A stretch of DNA of 64,000 bases, taken from Streptomyces sp. NBC_01298 (GTDB lineage Bacteria > Actinomycetota > Actinomycetes > Streptomycetales > Streptomycetaceae). The DNA is taken from assembly GCF_035978755.1 (NCBI RefSeq), contig NZ_CP108414.1:7564001-7628000 (forward strand), read 5' to 3'. A program made the translations under genes and the position numbers. A model generated the notes under the pieces. It was not told the origin of the DNA. It was given only the letters and a program-made list of their open reading frames with translations, and made no database searches. Below are positions 25,901-35,723 of this stretch, one piece after another (position 1 is the stretch's first letter; every line of letters starts with the position of its first letter).

Positions 25901-26692
25901 TCACACGAGCCGGTCGGCCGCCGGAGCCTCGTACGGCAGCAGTGCCGGGCGCTTGGCGGGCCGGCCGTCGCCGCTGGAGCGGCCCGTCAGGCGGCGGCCG
26001 ACCCAGGGGAGCAGGTGCTGCCGGGCGAAGCTGAGGTCCTGCGAGCGGCGCGCCGTCCAGCCGGGAGGGACGGCGGGCGGCAGTTCGGCGTTCCAGTCCG
26101 CCTCGGGCGGCAGGCCCAGCGTCTGCCAGACCGCCTCCGCGACCCTGCGGTGGCCCTCGGCCGTCAGGTGCAGCCGGTCCACGTCCCACATCCGCGGGTC
26201 GCCGAGCGCGGAGGACCCGTACAGGTCGACCACGAGGGCGCCGTACCGCGCGGCGAGCTCCTCGATGATGACGAAGAGCTCCTCCATACGCGGGCGGAAA
26301 CGTTCCATCACGGGGCCGCTGCGACCCGGCGAGCGCATCAGGAGCAGCGTCCCGCAGGAGGGTGCCAGCAGGCCGACGGCCTCCTCCAGGTGCCCGCGCA
26401 CCCGGCCCATGTCCACCTTGGGGCGCAGGGTGTCGTTCAGCCCGCCGACCAGGGTCACGACGTCGGCGCCCATCTCGGCGGCCGCGGGCGCCTGCTCCCC
26501 GGCGATCTGCCCGATCAGCTTGCCGCGGACCGCGAGGTTCGCGTAGCGGAAGCCCGGCTCGCGGGCGGCGAGGCGGTCGGCGAGCAGATCGGCCCAGCCC
26601 CGGTAGGAGCCGTCGGGCAGCAGGTCCGACATGCCCTCGGTGAAGGAGTCGCCGACCGCGACAAAACTGGTGTAACGCGCATTCATCTCCAT
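25901..26692 (-). CDS. SGNH/GDSL hydrolase
   Basis: A 263-residue GDSL-type esterase/lipase. Block I is YTSFVAVGDSFTEGMSD (catalytic serine), block II is the glycine in AVRGKLIGQI, block III is VTLVGGLNDTLR (Asn), and block V is DVDRLHLTAEGHRRVAEAV (Asp-x-x-His). All four SGNH residues are in place and the spacing is typical. There is no signal peptide, so it probably acts in the cytosol on acyl esters; the substrate is unknown. The ATG at 26692 (MEMNARYT) or the one two codons later may be used; neither has a convincing ribosome site. Confidence 0.88.
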   Translation of the reverse strand: MEMNARYTSFVAVGDSFTEGMSDLLPDGSYRGWADLLADRLAAREPGFRYANLAVRGKLIGQIAGEQAPAAAEMGADVVTLVGGLNDTLRPKVDMGRVRGHLEEAVGLLAPSCGTLLLMRSPGRSGPVMERFRPRMEELFVIIEELAARYGALVVDLYGSSALGDPRMWDVDRLHLTAEGHRRVAEAVWQTLGLPPEADWNAELPPAVPPGWTARRSQDLSFARQHLLPWVGRRLTGRSSGDGRPAKRPALLPYEAPAADRLV

Positions 26693-26710
26693 GGCGGGAG
26701 CGATGCTACC

Positions 26711-26753
26711 GCGCGGTACCCCCACCCCGCAGGCGGGGCCGGGGGTACCGCGC
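26711..26753. terminator. Long hairpin downstream of the CBS gene pair
   Basis: GCGCGGTACCCCC and GGGGGTACCGCGC form a perfect 13-bp outer stem. An inner CCCCG/CGGGG stem lies inside it. It sits 24 bp past the stop of the minus-strand CorC-type gene. Confidence 0.7.
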
Positions 26754-26776
26754 GCACCCGTGCCGGGCTCCGCCCG

Positions 26777-27796
26777 CTACGTGGCGGCCGGTCGGCCGAA
26801 CAGCTCCCGCAGCACGTCCTCCATCGTGACCAGGCCCGTCATGACCCCGTCCGGCGCGAGCACCGCCGCCAGGTGCGTACGGCTGCGCCGCATCGCGGTC
26901 AGCACGTCGTCCAGCGGGGTCTCCGCCCGGACCTGCGCGATCGGCCGCAGCGCGGTGACCGGGAAGGGCTCGTCCCGCTCCGTCGCGTCCAGTGCGTCCT
27001 TGACGTGCAGGTATCCCAGGATCCGGCCCTGCGCGTCGATCATCGGGAACCGGGAGTACCCGGACTCGGCCGACAATCGCTCCAGACCGGCCGGTGTGAT
27101 GCCCTCGCGGGCCGGAACCACCCGGTCCGCCGGCAGCACCACATCGGTCACGGGCCGCCGCCCCAGTTCCAGGGCGTCGTGCAGCCGCTCGCTCGCGCGG
27201 TCGTCGATGAGTCCCGCGTCGCTGGAGTCCTTGACGATCCGGGCCAGCTCGTCGTCCGAGAAGGTCGCCGCGACCTCGTCCTTGACCTCCACCCGCAGCA
27301 GGCGCAACAGGGTGTTGGCGAAGGCGTTGATCGCGAAGATCACCGGCTTCAGCCCCCGGGTGAGGGCCACCAGCGGCGGACCCAGCAGCAGCGCCGTCCG
27401 TACCGGCTCGGCCAGTGCCACGTTCTTCGGCAGCATCTCGCCGAAGAGCATGTGCAGGTACGTGGCCAGGGCCAGCGCCACCACGAAGGAGATCGCGTGG
27501 GTCAGCCCGGACGGCACCCCGAAGAAGTCGAAGGCCGGGGTCAGCAGGTGGGCGATGGCCGGCTCGGCCACCACGCCCAGCACCAGGGTGCACAGGGTGA
27601 TGCCCAGCTGGGCCGCCGCCATGAGCGCCGACACGTGCTCCAGGCCCCACAGCACGGCGCGCGCCCTGCGGTCGCCCTGCTCGGCGTGGGTCTCGATCTG
27701 GCTGCGCCGTACGGAGATCATGGCGAACTCCGCGCCGACGAAGAAGGCGTTGACGACCAGGGTCGCCAGGCCGATCAGCAACTGGACGGCGGTCAT
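26777..27796 (-). CDS. CNNM/CorC-type membrane protein with CBS domains
   Basis: A 339-residue hemolysin-C/CorC family protein. The N-terminal DUF21 (CNNM) transmembrane module has about four helices (LLIGLATLVVNAFFVGAEFAMISV at the start, later LTHAISFVVALALATYLHMLFGEMLPKN). Two CBS domains follow (VVLPADRVVPAREGITPAGL and RAETPLDDVLTAMRRSRTHLAAVLA). The C-terminal CorC_HlyC transporter-associated domain is absent, making it the shorter partner. Family members are implicated in magnesium or cobalt transport. Its ATG overlaps the stop of the longer paralogue by four bases, so the two are made together and may form a heteromer. Confidence 0.9.
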   Translation of the reverse strand: MTAVQLLIGLATLVVNAFFVGAEFAMISVRRSQIETHAEQGDRRARAVLWGLEHVSALMAAAQLGITLCTLVLGVVAEPAIAHLLTPAFDFFGVPSGLTHAISFVVALALATYLHMLFGEMLPKNVALAEPVRTALLLGPPLVALTRGLKPVIFAINAFANTLLRLLRVEVKDEVAATFSDDELARIVKDSSDAGLIDDRASERLHDALELGRRPVTDVVLPADRVVPAREGITPAGLERLSAESGYSRFPMIDAQGRILGYLHVKDALDATERDEPFPVTALRPIAQVRAETPLDDVLTAMRRSRTHLAAVLAPDGVMTGLVTMEDVLRELFGRPAAT

Positions 27797-29133
27797 CGGG
27801 CCTCCTCCACACCATCACCGGGGGTCGGTTCGGCCGGCACGTGCAACAGCACCCGCGCGGCCCGCCGCCCGCTCGCGTCCACCACGTCCAGGCGCCAGCC
27901 GTCGAGCTCCAGGCTGTCGCCCACCATGGGGATCCGCCCCAGCTCGGTCGCTATCAGGCCGGCCAGCGTCTCGTACGGGCCGTCCGGCACCCGCAGTCCG
28001 ATCCGCTGGAGCTGGTCGGTGCGTGCGGAGCCGTCCGCGGAGAACAGGGTGCGCCCGGAGTCGTCCTCCCCGGCCGGGGCCAGGTCGGGGGTCTCGTGCG
28101 GGTCGTGCTCGTCGCGGACCTCGCCGACCACCTCTTCGACGATGTCCTCCAGCGTGGCCACACCGGCCGTGCCGCCGTACTCGTCGATGACCACGGCCAT
28201 GGTCTGCTTCCCGGACAGCCGGTCCAGCAGCCGGTCCACGGTCAGCGACTCCGGTACGAGGAGGGGCTCGCGCAGCAGCTGCGACACCGGGGTGCGGTGC
28301 CGCTCCTCCGCCGGCAGGGCCAGTACGTCCTTGATGTGGACGGTGCCGACGACGCTGTCGAGGCTGCCCCGGTAGACGGGGAACCGGGACAGGCCCGTGG
28401 CGAGCGTCGCGTTCGCCACGTCCTCGGCGGTGGTCTGCAGGTCGAGGGCGGTGACCTGGACCCGCGGGGTCATGACGTTCTCCGCGGTCAGGTCCGCGAG
28501 GTTCAGGGTCCGCATGAACAGCTCGGCGGTGTCCTTCTCCAGGGCGCCGGCCCGCGCGGAGTGCCGGGCCAGGGCCGCCAGCTCCTGCGGGGTGCGTGCC
28601 GAGGCGAGTTCCTCGGCGGGCTCCATGCCGAACCGGCGCACCATGTGGTTCGCCGTGGTGTTCAGATGGCTGATGAAGGGCCTGAAGGCACGGCTGAAGA
28701 CCCGCTGGAAGGTGGCGACCCGCTTGGCGACGGCCAGCGGGGAGGAGATCGCCCAGTTCTTGGGGACGAGCTCGCCCACGACCATCAGGACGACGGTCGA
28801 CAGCACGGTGCCGAGGATCAGGGCGGTGGAGGACGCGGCTCCGGCGGACAGTCCCATGGCTTCGAAGGGGCCCTTGAGGAGGGCCGCGATCGAGGGCTTG
28901 GAGATCATGCCGATGACCAGGCCGGTCACGGTGATGCCGAGCTGCGCGCCGGAGAGCTGGAACGTCAGGCTGCGGACCGCGGTCAGGGCGCTGTCGGCGC
29001 CGCGCTCGCCGCGCTCGACGGCCCGTTCCAGTTCGCTGCGCTCGATGGTGGTCAGCGAGAACTCGGCCGCGACGAAGACTCCGCAGGCAAGGCAGAGCAG
29101 CAGCGCCACGACGAGCAGGAGCACTTCGGTCAT
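27793..29133 (-). CDS. CNNM/CorC-type membrane protein with CBS and CorC_HlyC domains
   Basis: A 446-residue full-length hemolysin-C family protein. A DUF21 membrane module with four hydrophobic segments (LLVVALLLCLACGVFVAAEF first) is followed by a CBS pair (MTPRVQVTALDLQTTAEDV and LLVPESLTVDRLLDRLSG). The C-terminal CorC_HlyC domain follows (DGPYETLAGLIATELGRIP and GDSLELDGWRLDVVDASGRR). The CBS linker carries the typical VIDEYGGTAGVATLEDIVEEVVGE. It heads a two-gene unit with the shorter paralogue. Divalent cation transport or its regulation is the best guess from the family. Confidence 0.92.
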   Translation of the reverse strand: MTEVLLLVVALLLCLACGVFVAAEFSLTTIERSELERAVERGERGADSALTAVRSLTFQLSGAQLGITVTGLVIGMISKPSIAALLKGPFEAMGLSAGAASSTALILGTVLSTVVLMVVGELVPKNWAISSPLAVAKRVATFQRVFSRAFRPFISHLNTTANHMVRRFGMEPAEELASARTPQELAALARHSARAGALEKDTAELFMRTLNLADLTAENVMTPRVQVTALDLQTTAEDVANATLATGLSRFPVYRGSLDSVVGTVHIKDVLALPAEERHRTPVSQLLREPLLVPESLTVDRLLDRLSGKQTMAVVIDEYGGTAGVATLEDIVEEVVGEVRDEHDPHETPDLAPAGEDDSGRTLFSADGSARTDQLQRIGLRVPDGPYETLAGLIATELGRIPMVGDSLELDGWRLDVVDASGRRAARVLLHVPAEPTPGDGVEEAR

Positions 29134-29501
29134 CGGTCCTTCACCTCCGTCCCATGATCAGCCAGGAGGAGGGGTGTCGCGCGCTGTCGCGGACGGGAAG
29201 GGAGGGGACTGGGAGGCTCGCCCATGGACGGACGCTCACACCTTTCGTTCGGAGGGGGTACCGAGGGGAGAAGAGGAACAGCTGCCTACAGGGTAAAGGA
29301 AGAGCAAAGTGGGCGGATCGTTCCTTCGGCGGACCCGCCCGGCCCCGGGGGCGGGTGATGCCCCGATGGGACCGGATGTGAACGATCCTCGCATCCCGCC
29401 CGCGTCCGCGTCCGGGAGACCGGGCGCGGACGGGCCGGGGCCCGTCTCGCCAGACGGAAGTCGGTGGCGGGCCACCGGCCGTGCGTGCTTGGCTCCGGGA
29501 C
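29134..29501. other. Intergenic region between divergent genes
   Basis: This 368-bp gap separates the CBS membrane protein pair from a divergent GNAT gene. It is purine-rich on the plus strand between 29160 and 29320. I see no RNA element, operator palindrome or promoter that I would assign with confidence. Confidence 0.4.
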
Positions 29502-29933
29502 ATGACCGATCTGCACATACGGGCCGCCCTGCCGGCCGACGCCGAGACCGTCCTCGCCTTCTGGAAGGAAGCCGCGGAGGGCACCTCGATCACGGACGAC
29601 GCGGACGGCGTGTCCCGGCTCGTCACCCGAGACCCCGAGGCACTGATCCTCGCGGAGAGCGACGGGGTCCTGGTCGGATCCGTGATCGCCGGCTGGGACG
29701 GCTGGCGGGCGTCCCTGTACCGGCTCGCCGTACTGCCCTCCCGTCGTCGCCAGGGGATCGCCACGGCGCTCCTGGAGGCGGCCGAACGCCGCTTCGTCGC
29801 CGCCGGGGGCCGCCGCGGCGACGCGATGGTCCTCGAAGCGAACGAACGCGCGCAGCGGGCCTGGGCCGCGGCCGGCTACCACCGCGAGGACCACTGGCGG
29901 CGCTGGGTCAAGCCGCTGGTGGAGACGCCCTGA
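29502..29933 (+). CDS. GNAT family N-acetyltransferase
   Basis: A 143-residue single-domain GNAT acetyltransferase. Motif A, which binds acetyl-CoA, reads LYRLAVLPSRRRQGIATALLEAAERR (RxxGxA type) near residues 72-97, preceded by the usual beta-strand VLVGSVIAGWDGWRASL. Motif B follows as VLEANERAQRAWAAAGY with the GY turn characteristic of the family. The acceptor substrate is unknown. The ATG at 29502 begins at the conserved MTDLHIRAALPAD; the seven-codon longer alternative is not typical. Convergent with a DMT transporter gene across a strong hairpin. Confidence 0.88.
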   Translation: MTDLHIRAALPADAETVLAFWKEAAEGTSITDDADGVSRLVTRDPEALILAESDGVLVGSVIAGWDGWRASLYRLAVLPSRRRQGIATALLEAAERRFVAAGGRRGDAMVLEANERAQRAWAAAGYHREDHWRRWVKPLVETP

Positions 29934-29955
29934 CACCGGGATCCCGCTCCCGCGC

Positions 29956-29993
29956 CCGCTCCCGGCCCCCGCGCCGGCGAGGGGCGGGAGCGG
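29956..29993. terminator. Hairpin between convergent GNAT and DMT genes
   Basis: CCGCTCCCGGCCCC pairs with GGGGCGGGAGCGG with one bulged base, in the gap between convergent stops. Confidence 0.6.
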
Positions 29994-30018
29994 CCCCCGG
30001 GGGGCCCGGGCCGCCGCG

Positions 30019-30885
30019 TCAGGTCGCGTCGGGTTCGGTGCCCGCGCCCTTCCTGGCCAGGGTGAGTACTCCGGCGCAGATCAGGGACAGGCCCAGCAAC
30101 TGCGGCAGCAGCCACCAGTGGGCCCGGAGCCGTTCCTCGTACAGCAGCACGCCCAGGGCGACGCTCACGCCCGCGTCGCCGAGCGTCAGCGCCGGCTGCG
30201 AGGCGACCAGCGGGCCGCCCTGCATGGCGTGTTCGAGGAGCAGGAGGGCGCAGATGCCGGTAGCGGCGAAGGCGTAGGTCTCCCAGGTGCGCAGGAAGGC
30301 GCCGATGCCGTCGTCGTCGAGGACGTGCGTGGCCGACTTCATCAGCGCGGCGGTCAGCGCGTAGCAGACGGCGGTGGCCGCGCCGAGGCATCCGGCCCGC
30401 GTCCGGCCGGGCCGCCGCCGCAGGCCGGCCACGGCGAGCACCGCCACCGCGACCGCGCAGGCCGCCAGGGCCAGGACCCACCGGTCGGCCGGGACGTCGG
30501 TACGGTTCCCCGTCGGTGAGGCGGCCACCAGGACGATTCCGAGTCCGGCCACCACCGCTCCCACGGCCAGCCACAACGGCCCCGGCATCCGGGTCCGCGT
30601 CACCAGCGAGGCGATCAGCAGCGCGAGCGGCAGCTCCAGGACGAACAGGGGCTGTACGAGGGCCAGCGCGCCCGTGGCCAGCGCCACGGCCTGCCCGGCG
30701 CCGGCGGCGATCACCGCCAGGATCCCGCCGACCCAGAGGGGCTGGCGCAGCAGGTCGAGGACCAGCCCGAAGCGGAACCCGTCGCTCTGCGGCACGGTGA
30801 GCGCCGCCCGCCGCTGGAGGACGGTCGCGAGCGCGTTGCTGAGCGCCGCGAACAGCGCGAAGAGGACCGGCACGAGGAAGCCCAC
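30019..30885 (-). CDS. DMT superfamily transporter (EamA-like)
   Basis: A 288-residue integral membrane protein with about nine to ten hydrophobic segments. It begins VGFLVPVLFALFAALSNALATVLQRRAAL and includes WVLALAACAVAVAVLAVAGL and GVSVALGVLLYEERL, the EamA-like repeat signature (Leu-Tyr-Glu-Glu-Arg-Leu) near the C-terminus. Actinobacterial relatives are listed as DMT family transporters of unknown substrate. The GTG at 30885 is preferred because a GAGG lies eight bases upstream; a 12-codon longer frame starts with a hydrophilic, gene-like-poor stretch. Convergent with the GNAT gene. Confidence 0.82.
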   Translation of the reverse strand: MGFLVPVLFALFAALSNALATVLQRRAALTVPQSDGFRFGLVLDLLRQPLWVGGILAVIAAGAGQAVALATGALALVQPLFVLELPLALLIASLVTRTRMPGPLWLAVGAVVAGLGIVLVAASPTGNRTDVPADRWVLALAACAVAVAVLAVAGLRRRPGRTRAGCLGAATAVCYALTAALMKSATHVLDDDGIGAFLRTWETYAFAATGICALLLLEHAMQGGPLVASQPALTLGDAGVSVALGVLLYEERLRAHWWLLPQLLGLSLICAGVLTLARKGAGTEPDAT

Positions 30886-31019
30886 GCCCCGATCCTCATC
30901 CGCACCGCCGTCACGGCCCACCCCGACACCGTCGGGTGGCCGCGCGGCGGCGCCCGTTCCCCCGTCCGGCCGTACGGGCCCTGCCGCCCCGGTCCGCCCG
31001 CGGGGCCGCGGTGGCCGGG

Positions 31020-31721
31020 TCAGCCGGAGGGCGCCGTCCAGGTGCCGTGGAGGGCGGCGGCGAGCCAGTCGGGCGCCGAGGTGCGGAAGGCCGCCGGGGG
31101 CAGGGTGCCCGCGCCGGCCGGGACCGCGCCCAGGAGGGGGAGTCCGGAGACCGAGGGCAGGTCGGCCAGGTTGCAGCGGGCGGCCAGGTCGGGTTCGGCC
31201 GGCCAGCTGCCGATCACCACGCCCGGGGAGGTCAGGCCGCGGGCCCGGAGGGCCTCCGCCGTGAGGGCGGTGGAGTTGAGGGTGCCGAGGCCCGCCGGAG
31301 CCACGATCAGCACCGGGGCGCCGAGCAGTCGGGCCGCGTCCGCCAGGGTGTGGCCGGCCTCGTCGAAGCGGACCAGGAGGCCGCCCGCGCCCTCGACCAG
31401 GACCAGGTCGTGGGAGAGGGCGAGTTCGCGGGCCGTTTCCGCGATCCGCTCCGGGGAGAGCGTCGGGAGCCCCGAACGCCGGGCCGCCGTGTCCGGGGCC
31501 AGCGGCTCCGGATAGCGGGCCAGCTCCACCGCGGTGACGGCGGAGCCGGCCAGTCGGCCGACCTCCGCCGCGTCTCCGGGCTCGTCCGGGCCGACGCCCG
31601 TCTGGGCCGGCTTCAGTACGGCCACCGAGAGGCCCGCCGCGAGCGCCGCCGCCGCGACGGCCGAGGTGACGACCGTCTTGCCGATCTCGGTGCCCGTCCC
31701 CGAGACCATCAGGACCGCCAT
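31020..31721 (-). CDS. bioD: Dethiobiotin synthetase
   Basis: ATP-dependent ring closure of 7,8-diaminopelargonic acid to dethiobiotin, the third biotin step here. The 233-residue protein opens with [21 protein letters not shown], containing the BioD P-loop GTGTEIGKT, followed by VLKPAQTGV (Lys in the DAPA site), [14 protein letters not shown] (the Glu-Gly-Ala-Gly-Gly metal motif) and a late [16 protein letters not shown]. It starts one base after the bioA stop, so the three genes bioB, bioA and bioD form one minus-strand operon. Confidence 0.95.
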   Translation of the reverse strand: MAVLMVSGTGTEIGKTVVTSAVAAAALAAGLSVAVLKPAQTGVGPDEPGDAAEVGRLAGSAVTAVELARYPEPLAPDTAARRSGLPTLSPERIAETARELALSHDLVLVEGAGGLLVRFDEAGHTLADAARLLGAPVLIVAPAGLGTLNSTALTAEALRARGLTSPGVVIGSWPAEPDLAARCNLADLPSVSGLPLLGAVPAGAGTLPPAAFRTSAPDWLAAALHGTWTAPSG

Positions 31722-31722
31722 C

Positions 31723-33060
31723 TCAGGCCTCCCTCGCGGCCGCGACCACGGCCCGGCAGATGCGGGCCACGTCCGCGTCGCCCGTGACGAACGGCGGCAT
31801 CGTGTAGATCAGGTCCCGGAACGGGCGCAGCCAGACGCCCTCCCGGACCGCCGCCGCCGTGGCGCGGGCCATGTCCACCGGGTGGTCGAGCTGGATGACG
31901 CCGATGGCGCCCTGGACCCGTACCTCCTGGACGCCCGGCAGCTCCGCGGCCGGGGCCAGGCCCTCCAGCAGGGCGGCCTCGATGCGCTTGACCTCGCCCT
32001 GCCAGTCCTGGCCGAGCAGCAGGTCGATGGAGGCCAGGGCCACCGCGGTGGCCAGCGGGTTGCCCATGAAGGTCGGCCCGTGGGCCAGGACCGGGACCTC
32101 GCCCCGAGAGATGCCGTCCGCGACCCGCTCCGTGCAGAGCGTCGCGGCGAGGGTGAGGTAACCGCCGGTCAGGGCCTTGCCCAGGCACATCACGTCCGGG
32201 GTGATCCCGGCGTGGTCGGCGGCGAACAGCGCGCCCGTACGGCCGAAGCCGGTGGCGATCTCGTCGAGGATGAGCAGCACGTCGAACTCGTCGCACAGCT
32301 CGCGCAGCACCCGGAGGTAGCCCGGATTGTGGAAGCGCATGCCGCCCGCGCCCTGGACGACCGGCTCCACGATCACGGCCGCCAGTTCGTCCGCGTGCGC
32401 GGCGAACAGGGAGCGCAGGTGGGCGGCGTAGGACTCGTCGACCGGAGCGGAGAAGCCGCTCGGCGGGGCGTCCGCGAAGAGCTGGCGCGGGAGGATCCCC
32501 GACCACAGCTCGTGCATGCCGCCCTCGGGGTCGCAGACGGCCATCGGCTGCCAGGTGTCCCCGTGGTAGCCGCCCCGCCAGGTCAGCAGGCGGCTCTTCC
32601 CGGGGCGCCCCACCGAACGCCAGTACTGGAGGCACATCTTCACCGCGACCTCGACGGAGACCGAGCCGGAGTCGGCGAGGAAGACGTGCTCCAGACCGGC
32701 CGGGGTGAGCTCGACGAGCCTCGCGGCCAGCCGGACGGCGGGCTCGTGGGTGAGCCCGCCGAACATCACGTGCGACATCCGGCCGAGCTGGCCGGTGACC
32801 GCCTCGTTCAGCGCCGGGTGGTTGTACCCGTGGATCGCCGACCACCAGGAGGACATGCCGTCGACCAGCTCGTCGTGTCCCTGCGAGGGCTCGGCCAGCC
32901 GGAGGCGGACCCCCGAGGCGGAGGCGACGACGAGCGGCTCCTGCCGCCCGGGCATCGGGCCGTACGGGTGCCATACGTGCTGCCGGTCCAGCGCGAGCAG
33001 TTCGGCGGCCGGCAGCGCGTCGGGCGAGCCCGTCTCCGAGGGCCCCGCCTGATCAGGCAT
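31723..33060 (-). CDS. bioA: Adenosylmethionine-8-amino-7-oxononanoate aminotransferase
   Basis: PLP aminotransferase that moves an amino group from S-adenosylmethionine to KAPA, giving DAPA. The 445-residue sequence has HVWHPYGPM at the substrate entrance and [15 protein letters not shown]. It also has the PLP aspartate in [15 protein letters not shown] and the Schiff-base lysine in [18 protein letters not shown]. The loop [19 protein letters not shown] is also typical of BioA rather than other class III aminotransferases. The ATG at 33060 begins eight bases inside the end of bioB, so translation is coupled. Confidence 0.95.
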   Translation of the reverse strand: MPDQAGPSETGSPDALPAAELLALDRQHVWHPYGPMPGRQEPLVVASASGVRLRLAEPSQGHDELVDGMSSWWSAIHGYNHPALNEAVTGQLGRMSHVMFGGLTHEPAVRLAARLVELTPAGLEHVFLADSGSVSVEVAVKMCLQYWRSVGRPGKSRLLTWRGGYHGDTWQPMAVCDPEGGMHELWSGILPRQLFADAPPSGFSAPVDESYAAHLRSLFAAHADELAAVIVEPVVQGAGGMRFHNPGYLRVLRELCDEFDVLLILDEIATGFGRTGALFAADHAGITPDVMCLGKALTGGYLTLAATLCTERVADGISRGEVPVLAHGPTFMGNPLATAVALASIDLLLGQDWQGEVKRIEAALLEGLAPAAELPGVQEVRVQGAIGVIQLDHPVDMARATAAAVREGVWLRPFRDLIYTMPPFVTGDADVARICRAVVAAAREA

Positions 33061-34345
33061 TGGGAGCGAGATCCGTTCCCGCACCGCGGCGGCGCACCGC
33101 CACCAGACCGGGCCGGACCTCACCCGCTTCGGCCTGCGCCGGTACGGGTCCGTCGGCCGGAGCGGCCACGGAGGCCGCTACGGGGGCCTCGTGCCCGGCG
33201 TGCCCCGAGCAGCCGCCGCACGCCGAGCCGCAGCCGGCCTCGTCCGCCGTGGCGGAGGAGCCGCAGACAGAGGCGCCGGAGCCCGGGGCGCCGGAGCCCT
33301 TCGAACCGCAGCCCCCGGCGGTGGCCGCCGCCGCGATGTCGGAGCGGTGCGCGGGAAGGGTCGTCGTACCGGCGCCCTCCACCTCGAAACCGGCGTCCGC
33401 GATCATCTCGAGGTCGGCCTGTCCGGCCTGGCCCTCACTGGTCAGGTAGTCGCCCAGGAAGATCGAGTTCGCCACGTGCAGCGCCAGCGGCTGCAGGGTG
33501 CGCAGGTGCACCTCGCGGCCGCCCGCGATGCGGACCTCGACGTCGGGGCAGACGAAGCGGACCATCGCGAGGATGCGCAGGGCGCGCTGCGGGGTGAGGT
33601 TCCACTCCTTGGCGAGCGGGGTGCCCTCGAAGGGGATCAGGAAGTTGACCGGGACCGAGTCGCTGTCGAGCTCGCGCAGCGCGTAGACGACGTCGACGAG
33701 GTCCTCGTCGCTCTCGCCCATGCCCGCGATCAGGCCCGAGCAGGCCGACAGACCGGCGGCGTGCGCCTTCTGCACCGTGTCGACCCGGTCCGCGTAGGTG
33801 TGGGTCTTGGTGATCTGGCCGTACGTGGCCTCGGAGGTGTTCAGGTTGTGGTTGTAGGCATCCGCGCCCGCGTCCTTCAGGCGCTCGGCCTGGCCGTCCG
33901 ACAGCAGACCGAGGCAGGCACACACCTCGACGCCCTCGTTCTGCTCCTTGATGGCCGCGATCGTCTTGCCGACACGGTCCACGTCGCGGTCCGTCGGACC
34001 GCGTCCGCTCGCCACCAGACAGACCCGCTTGGCCCCGCCGGCTACGCCCGCGGCCGCGGCCTGGGAGGCCTCCTCGGGCTTCAGCCACGTGTACTTGAGG
34101 ATCTCGGCCTTCGATCCCAGGCGCTGGGAACAGTACGAGCAGTCCTCGGGGCAGAGCCCCGACTTCAGGTTGACCAGGTAGTTCAGCTTGACCCGGCGTC
34201 CGAACCACTGTCGGCGCACCTTGCCGGCCGCGGCCACCACGTCGAGCAGTTCGTCGTCAGAGGTCGCCAGCACGGCGAGTGCCTCTTCGCGGGTCGGCAG
34301 CTCACGCCGCAGCCCCTTGTCCACGAGGGTGTTCAGCAGGTCCAT
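33053..34345 (-). CDS. bioB: Biotin synthase
   Basis: Radical SAM enzyme that inserts sulfur into dethiobiotin. The cluster motif is [11 protein letters not shown] near residues 58-68, with further conserved parts [25 protein letters not shown] and GRPR-like AGGREVHLR. The 430-residue length is longer than the ~345 of E. coli because of a C-terminal extension rich in Gly, Ser and Cys (five cysteines between about residues 335 and 385, in segments such as [13 protein letters not shown]). The ATG at 34345 follows an AGGA about eight bases away. It heads the operon bioB-bioA-bioD and is divergent from bioF. Confidence 0.95.
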   Translation of the reverse strand: MDLLNTLVDKGLRRELPTREEALAVLATSDDELLDVVAAAGKVRRQWFGRRVKLNYLVNLKSGLCPEDCSYCSQRLGSKAEILKYTWLKPEEASQAAAAGVAGGAKRVCLVASGRGPTDRDVDRVGKTIAAIKEQNEGVEVCACLGLLSDGQAERLKDAGADAYNHNLNTSEATYGQITKTHTYADRVDTVQKAHAAGLSACSGLIAGMGESDEDLVDVVYALRELDSDSVPVNFLIPFEGTPLAKEWNLTPQRALRILAMVRFVCPDVEVRIAGGREVHLRTLQPLALHVANSIFLGDYLTSEGQAGQADLEMIADAGFEVEGAGTTTLPAHRSDIAAAATAGGCGSKGSGAPGSGASVCGSSATADEAGCGSACGGCSGHAGHEAPVAASVAAPADGPVPAQAEAGEVRPGLVAVRRRGAGTDLAPNA

Positions 34346-34414
34346 GATGCCGATCCTGTCCCACACGGGTACTCCCGGCCAAGGAGAGATCGAACAACAT
34401 GGCCGGAAGAGAGT

Positions 34415-34430
34415 GTGTGTATCGCCACAC
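34415..34430. promoter_or_regulatory. Inverted repeat between divergent bioB and bioF
   Basis: GTGTG, six bases, CACAC makes a short inverted repeat midway in the 158-bp bioB-bioF gap. It does not match the BirA, BioR or BioQ operator patterns I know, so its role is uncertain. Confidence 0.2.
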
Positions 34431-34503
34431 CTGACGCAGGGGTCACGGACGGTTAGGGTCGGGCAGGTCTGTGGACTGCCGACAAAAAAGCCGAGGACCG
34501 TCG

Positions 34504-35679
34504 ATGCCGCACCAGCACATCCCCGCCCCCGTGGACGTCTTCTCCTGGATCGACGACGCGGAGCAGGCCCGGGAGCAGGCCGGACTCGTCCGGACGCTGC
34601 GCCCGCGTCCGGCCGCCTCCCCGCTCCTGGACCTCGCGAGCAACGACTACCTCGGACTGTCGCGGCACCCCGAAACGGTGCGGGGAGCCAGCGAGGCGGC
34701 GGAGCGCTGGGGCGCCGGAGCCACTGGATCACGTCTGGTCACGGGTACGACCGAACTTCATGCGGAGCTCGAGCGGGAGCTGGCGGCCTTCTGCGGGTTC
34801 GAGGCCGCGCTGGTGCTCTCCTCCGGATACGCGGCCAACCTGGCCGCCGTCACCGCGCTCAGCGACCGGGGCACCCTGGTGGTCTCGGACGCGGGCAACC
34901 ACGCCTCGATCGTGGACGGCTGCCGGCTGTCGCGCGCCGAGACCGCCGTCGTCCCGCACTCCGACCCGGACACCGCGCGCAAGACCCTCGCCGCCCACCG
35001 GGGGCGGGCGCTGCTGGTCACCGACTCGGTGTTCTCGGTCGACGGGGACGCCGCCCCGCTCGCGGCCCACGCCGAGGCCTGCCGGGAGCAGGGCGCGGCC
35101 CTGCTCGTGGACGACGCGCACGGCCTCGGGGTCCTGGGCGAGGGCGGCCGCGGGGCGCTGCACGCCGCCGGGCTCGCGGGGGCCCCCGGGGTGGTCGCGA
35201 CGCTCACCCTCTCGAAGTCCCTGGGCAGCCAGGGCGGCGCGGTGCTCGGCCCGGCCAAGGTGATCCGGCACCTGGTCAACACGGCGCGGACCTTCATCTT
35301 CGACACCGGGCTGGCCCCGGCCGCGACGGGCGCCGCACTGGCGGCCCTGCGCCTGCTGGAGCGGGAACCGGAGCGCGCGGACCGGGCCCGCGCGGTGGCC
35401 GCCGAACTGTACGGGCGGCTCACCGCGTCCGGCCTGACCGCGGCCCGGCCGGACGCGGCCGTGGTGTCGGTACGGGCCCCGTCGGCCTCGGCGGCACTGC
35501 GCTGGGCCGCCGACTGCCGCGAGGCAGGTCTGTCCGTGGGGTGCTTCCGGCCGCCGTCGGTGCCGGACGGCATCTCCCGGCTGCGACTGACCGCGCGGGC
35601 GGATCTCACGGGGGCGGAGATCAGCCGTGCGGTCGGGACGATCCTGGGGACCGCTCCGGCCGGAGCCACGGACCGCTGA
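34504..35679 (+). CDS. bioF: 8-amino-7-oxononanoate synthase
   Basis: PLP enzyme joining pimeloyl-ACP (or CoA) and alanine to make KAPA, the first committed ring-forming step of biotin synthesis. The 391-residue protein shows [55 protein letters not shown] (Asp-Asp-Ala-His) and the PLP lysine in [16 protein letters not shown]. The ATG at 34504 begins the conserved N-terminus. It stands alone on the plus strand, divergent from the bioB operon, completing the pathway from pimeloyl thioester to biotin; genes for pimelate synthesis are not in the window. Confidence 0.94.
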   Translation: MPHQHIPAPVDVFSWIDDAEQAREQAGLVRTLRPRPAASPLLDLASNDYLGLSRHPETVRGASEAAERWGAGATGSRLVTGTTELHAELERELAAFCGFEAALVLSSGYAANLAAVTALSDRGTLVVSDAGNHASIVDGCRLSRAETAVVPHSDPDTARKTLAAHRGRALLVTDSVFSVDGDAAPLAAHAEACREQGAALLVDDAHGLGVLGEGGRGALHAAGLAGAPGVVATLTLSKSLGSQGGAVLGPAKVIRHLVNTARTFIFDTGLAPAATGAALAALRLLEREPERADRARAVAAELYGRLTASGLTAARPDAAVVSVRAPSASAALRWAADCREAGLSVGCFRPPSVPDGISRLRLTARADLTGAEISRAVGTILGTAPAGATDR

Positions 35680-35723
35680 ACGGAGCCGCTACGGGCGCTC
35701 CGGCGTTCGTGAGAGCCGCGTTC

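Noticed and set aside
25802..29157. Long plus-strand open frames opposite the SGNH and CorC-type genes
   Set aside because: Low-complexity translation without motifs; the minus-strand genes are clearly the real ones.
29134..29501. A riboswitch upstream of the CorC-type genes (Mg or Mbox type)
   Set aside because: No conserved aptamer sequence or long pairing could be found in the leader.
34346..34503. BirA, BioR or BioQ operator in the bioB-bioF gap
   Set aside because: None of their consensus patterns is present; only a weak GTGTG/CACAC repeat was found.
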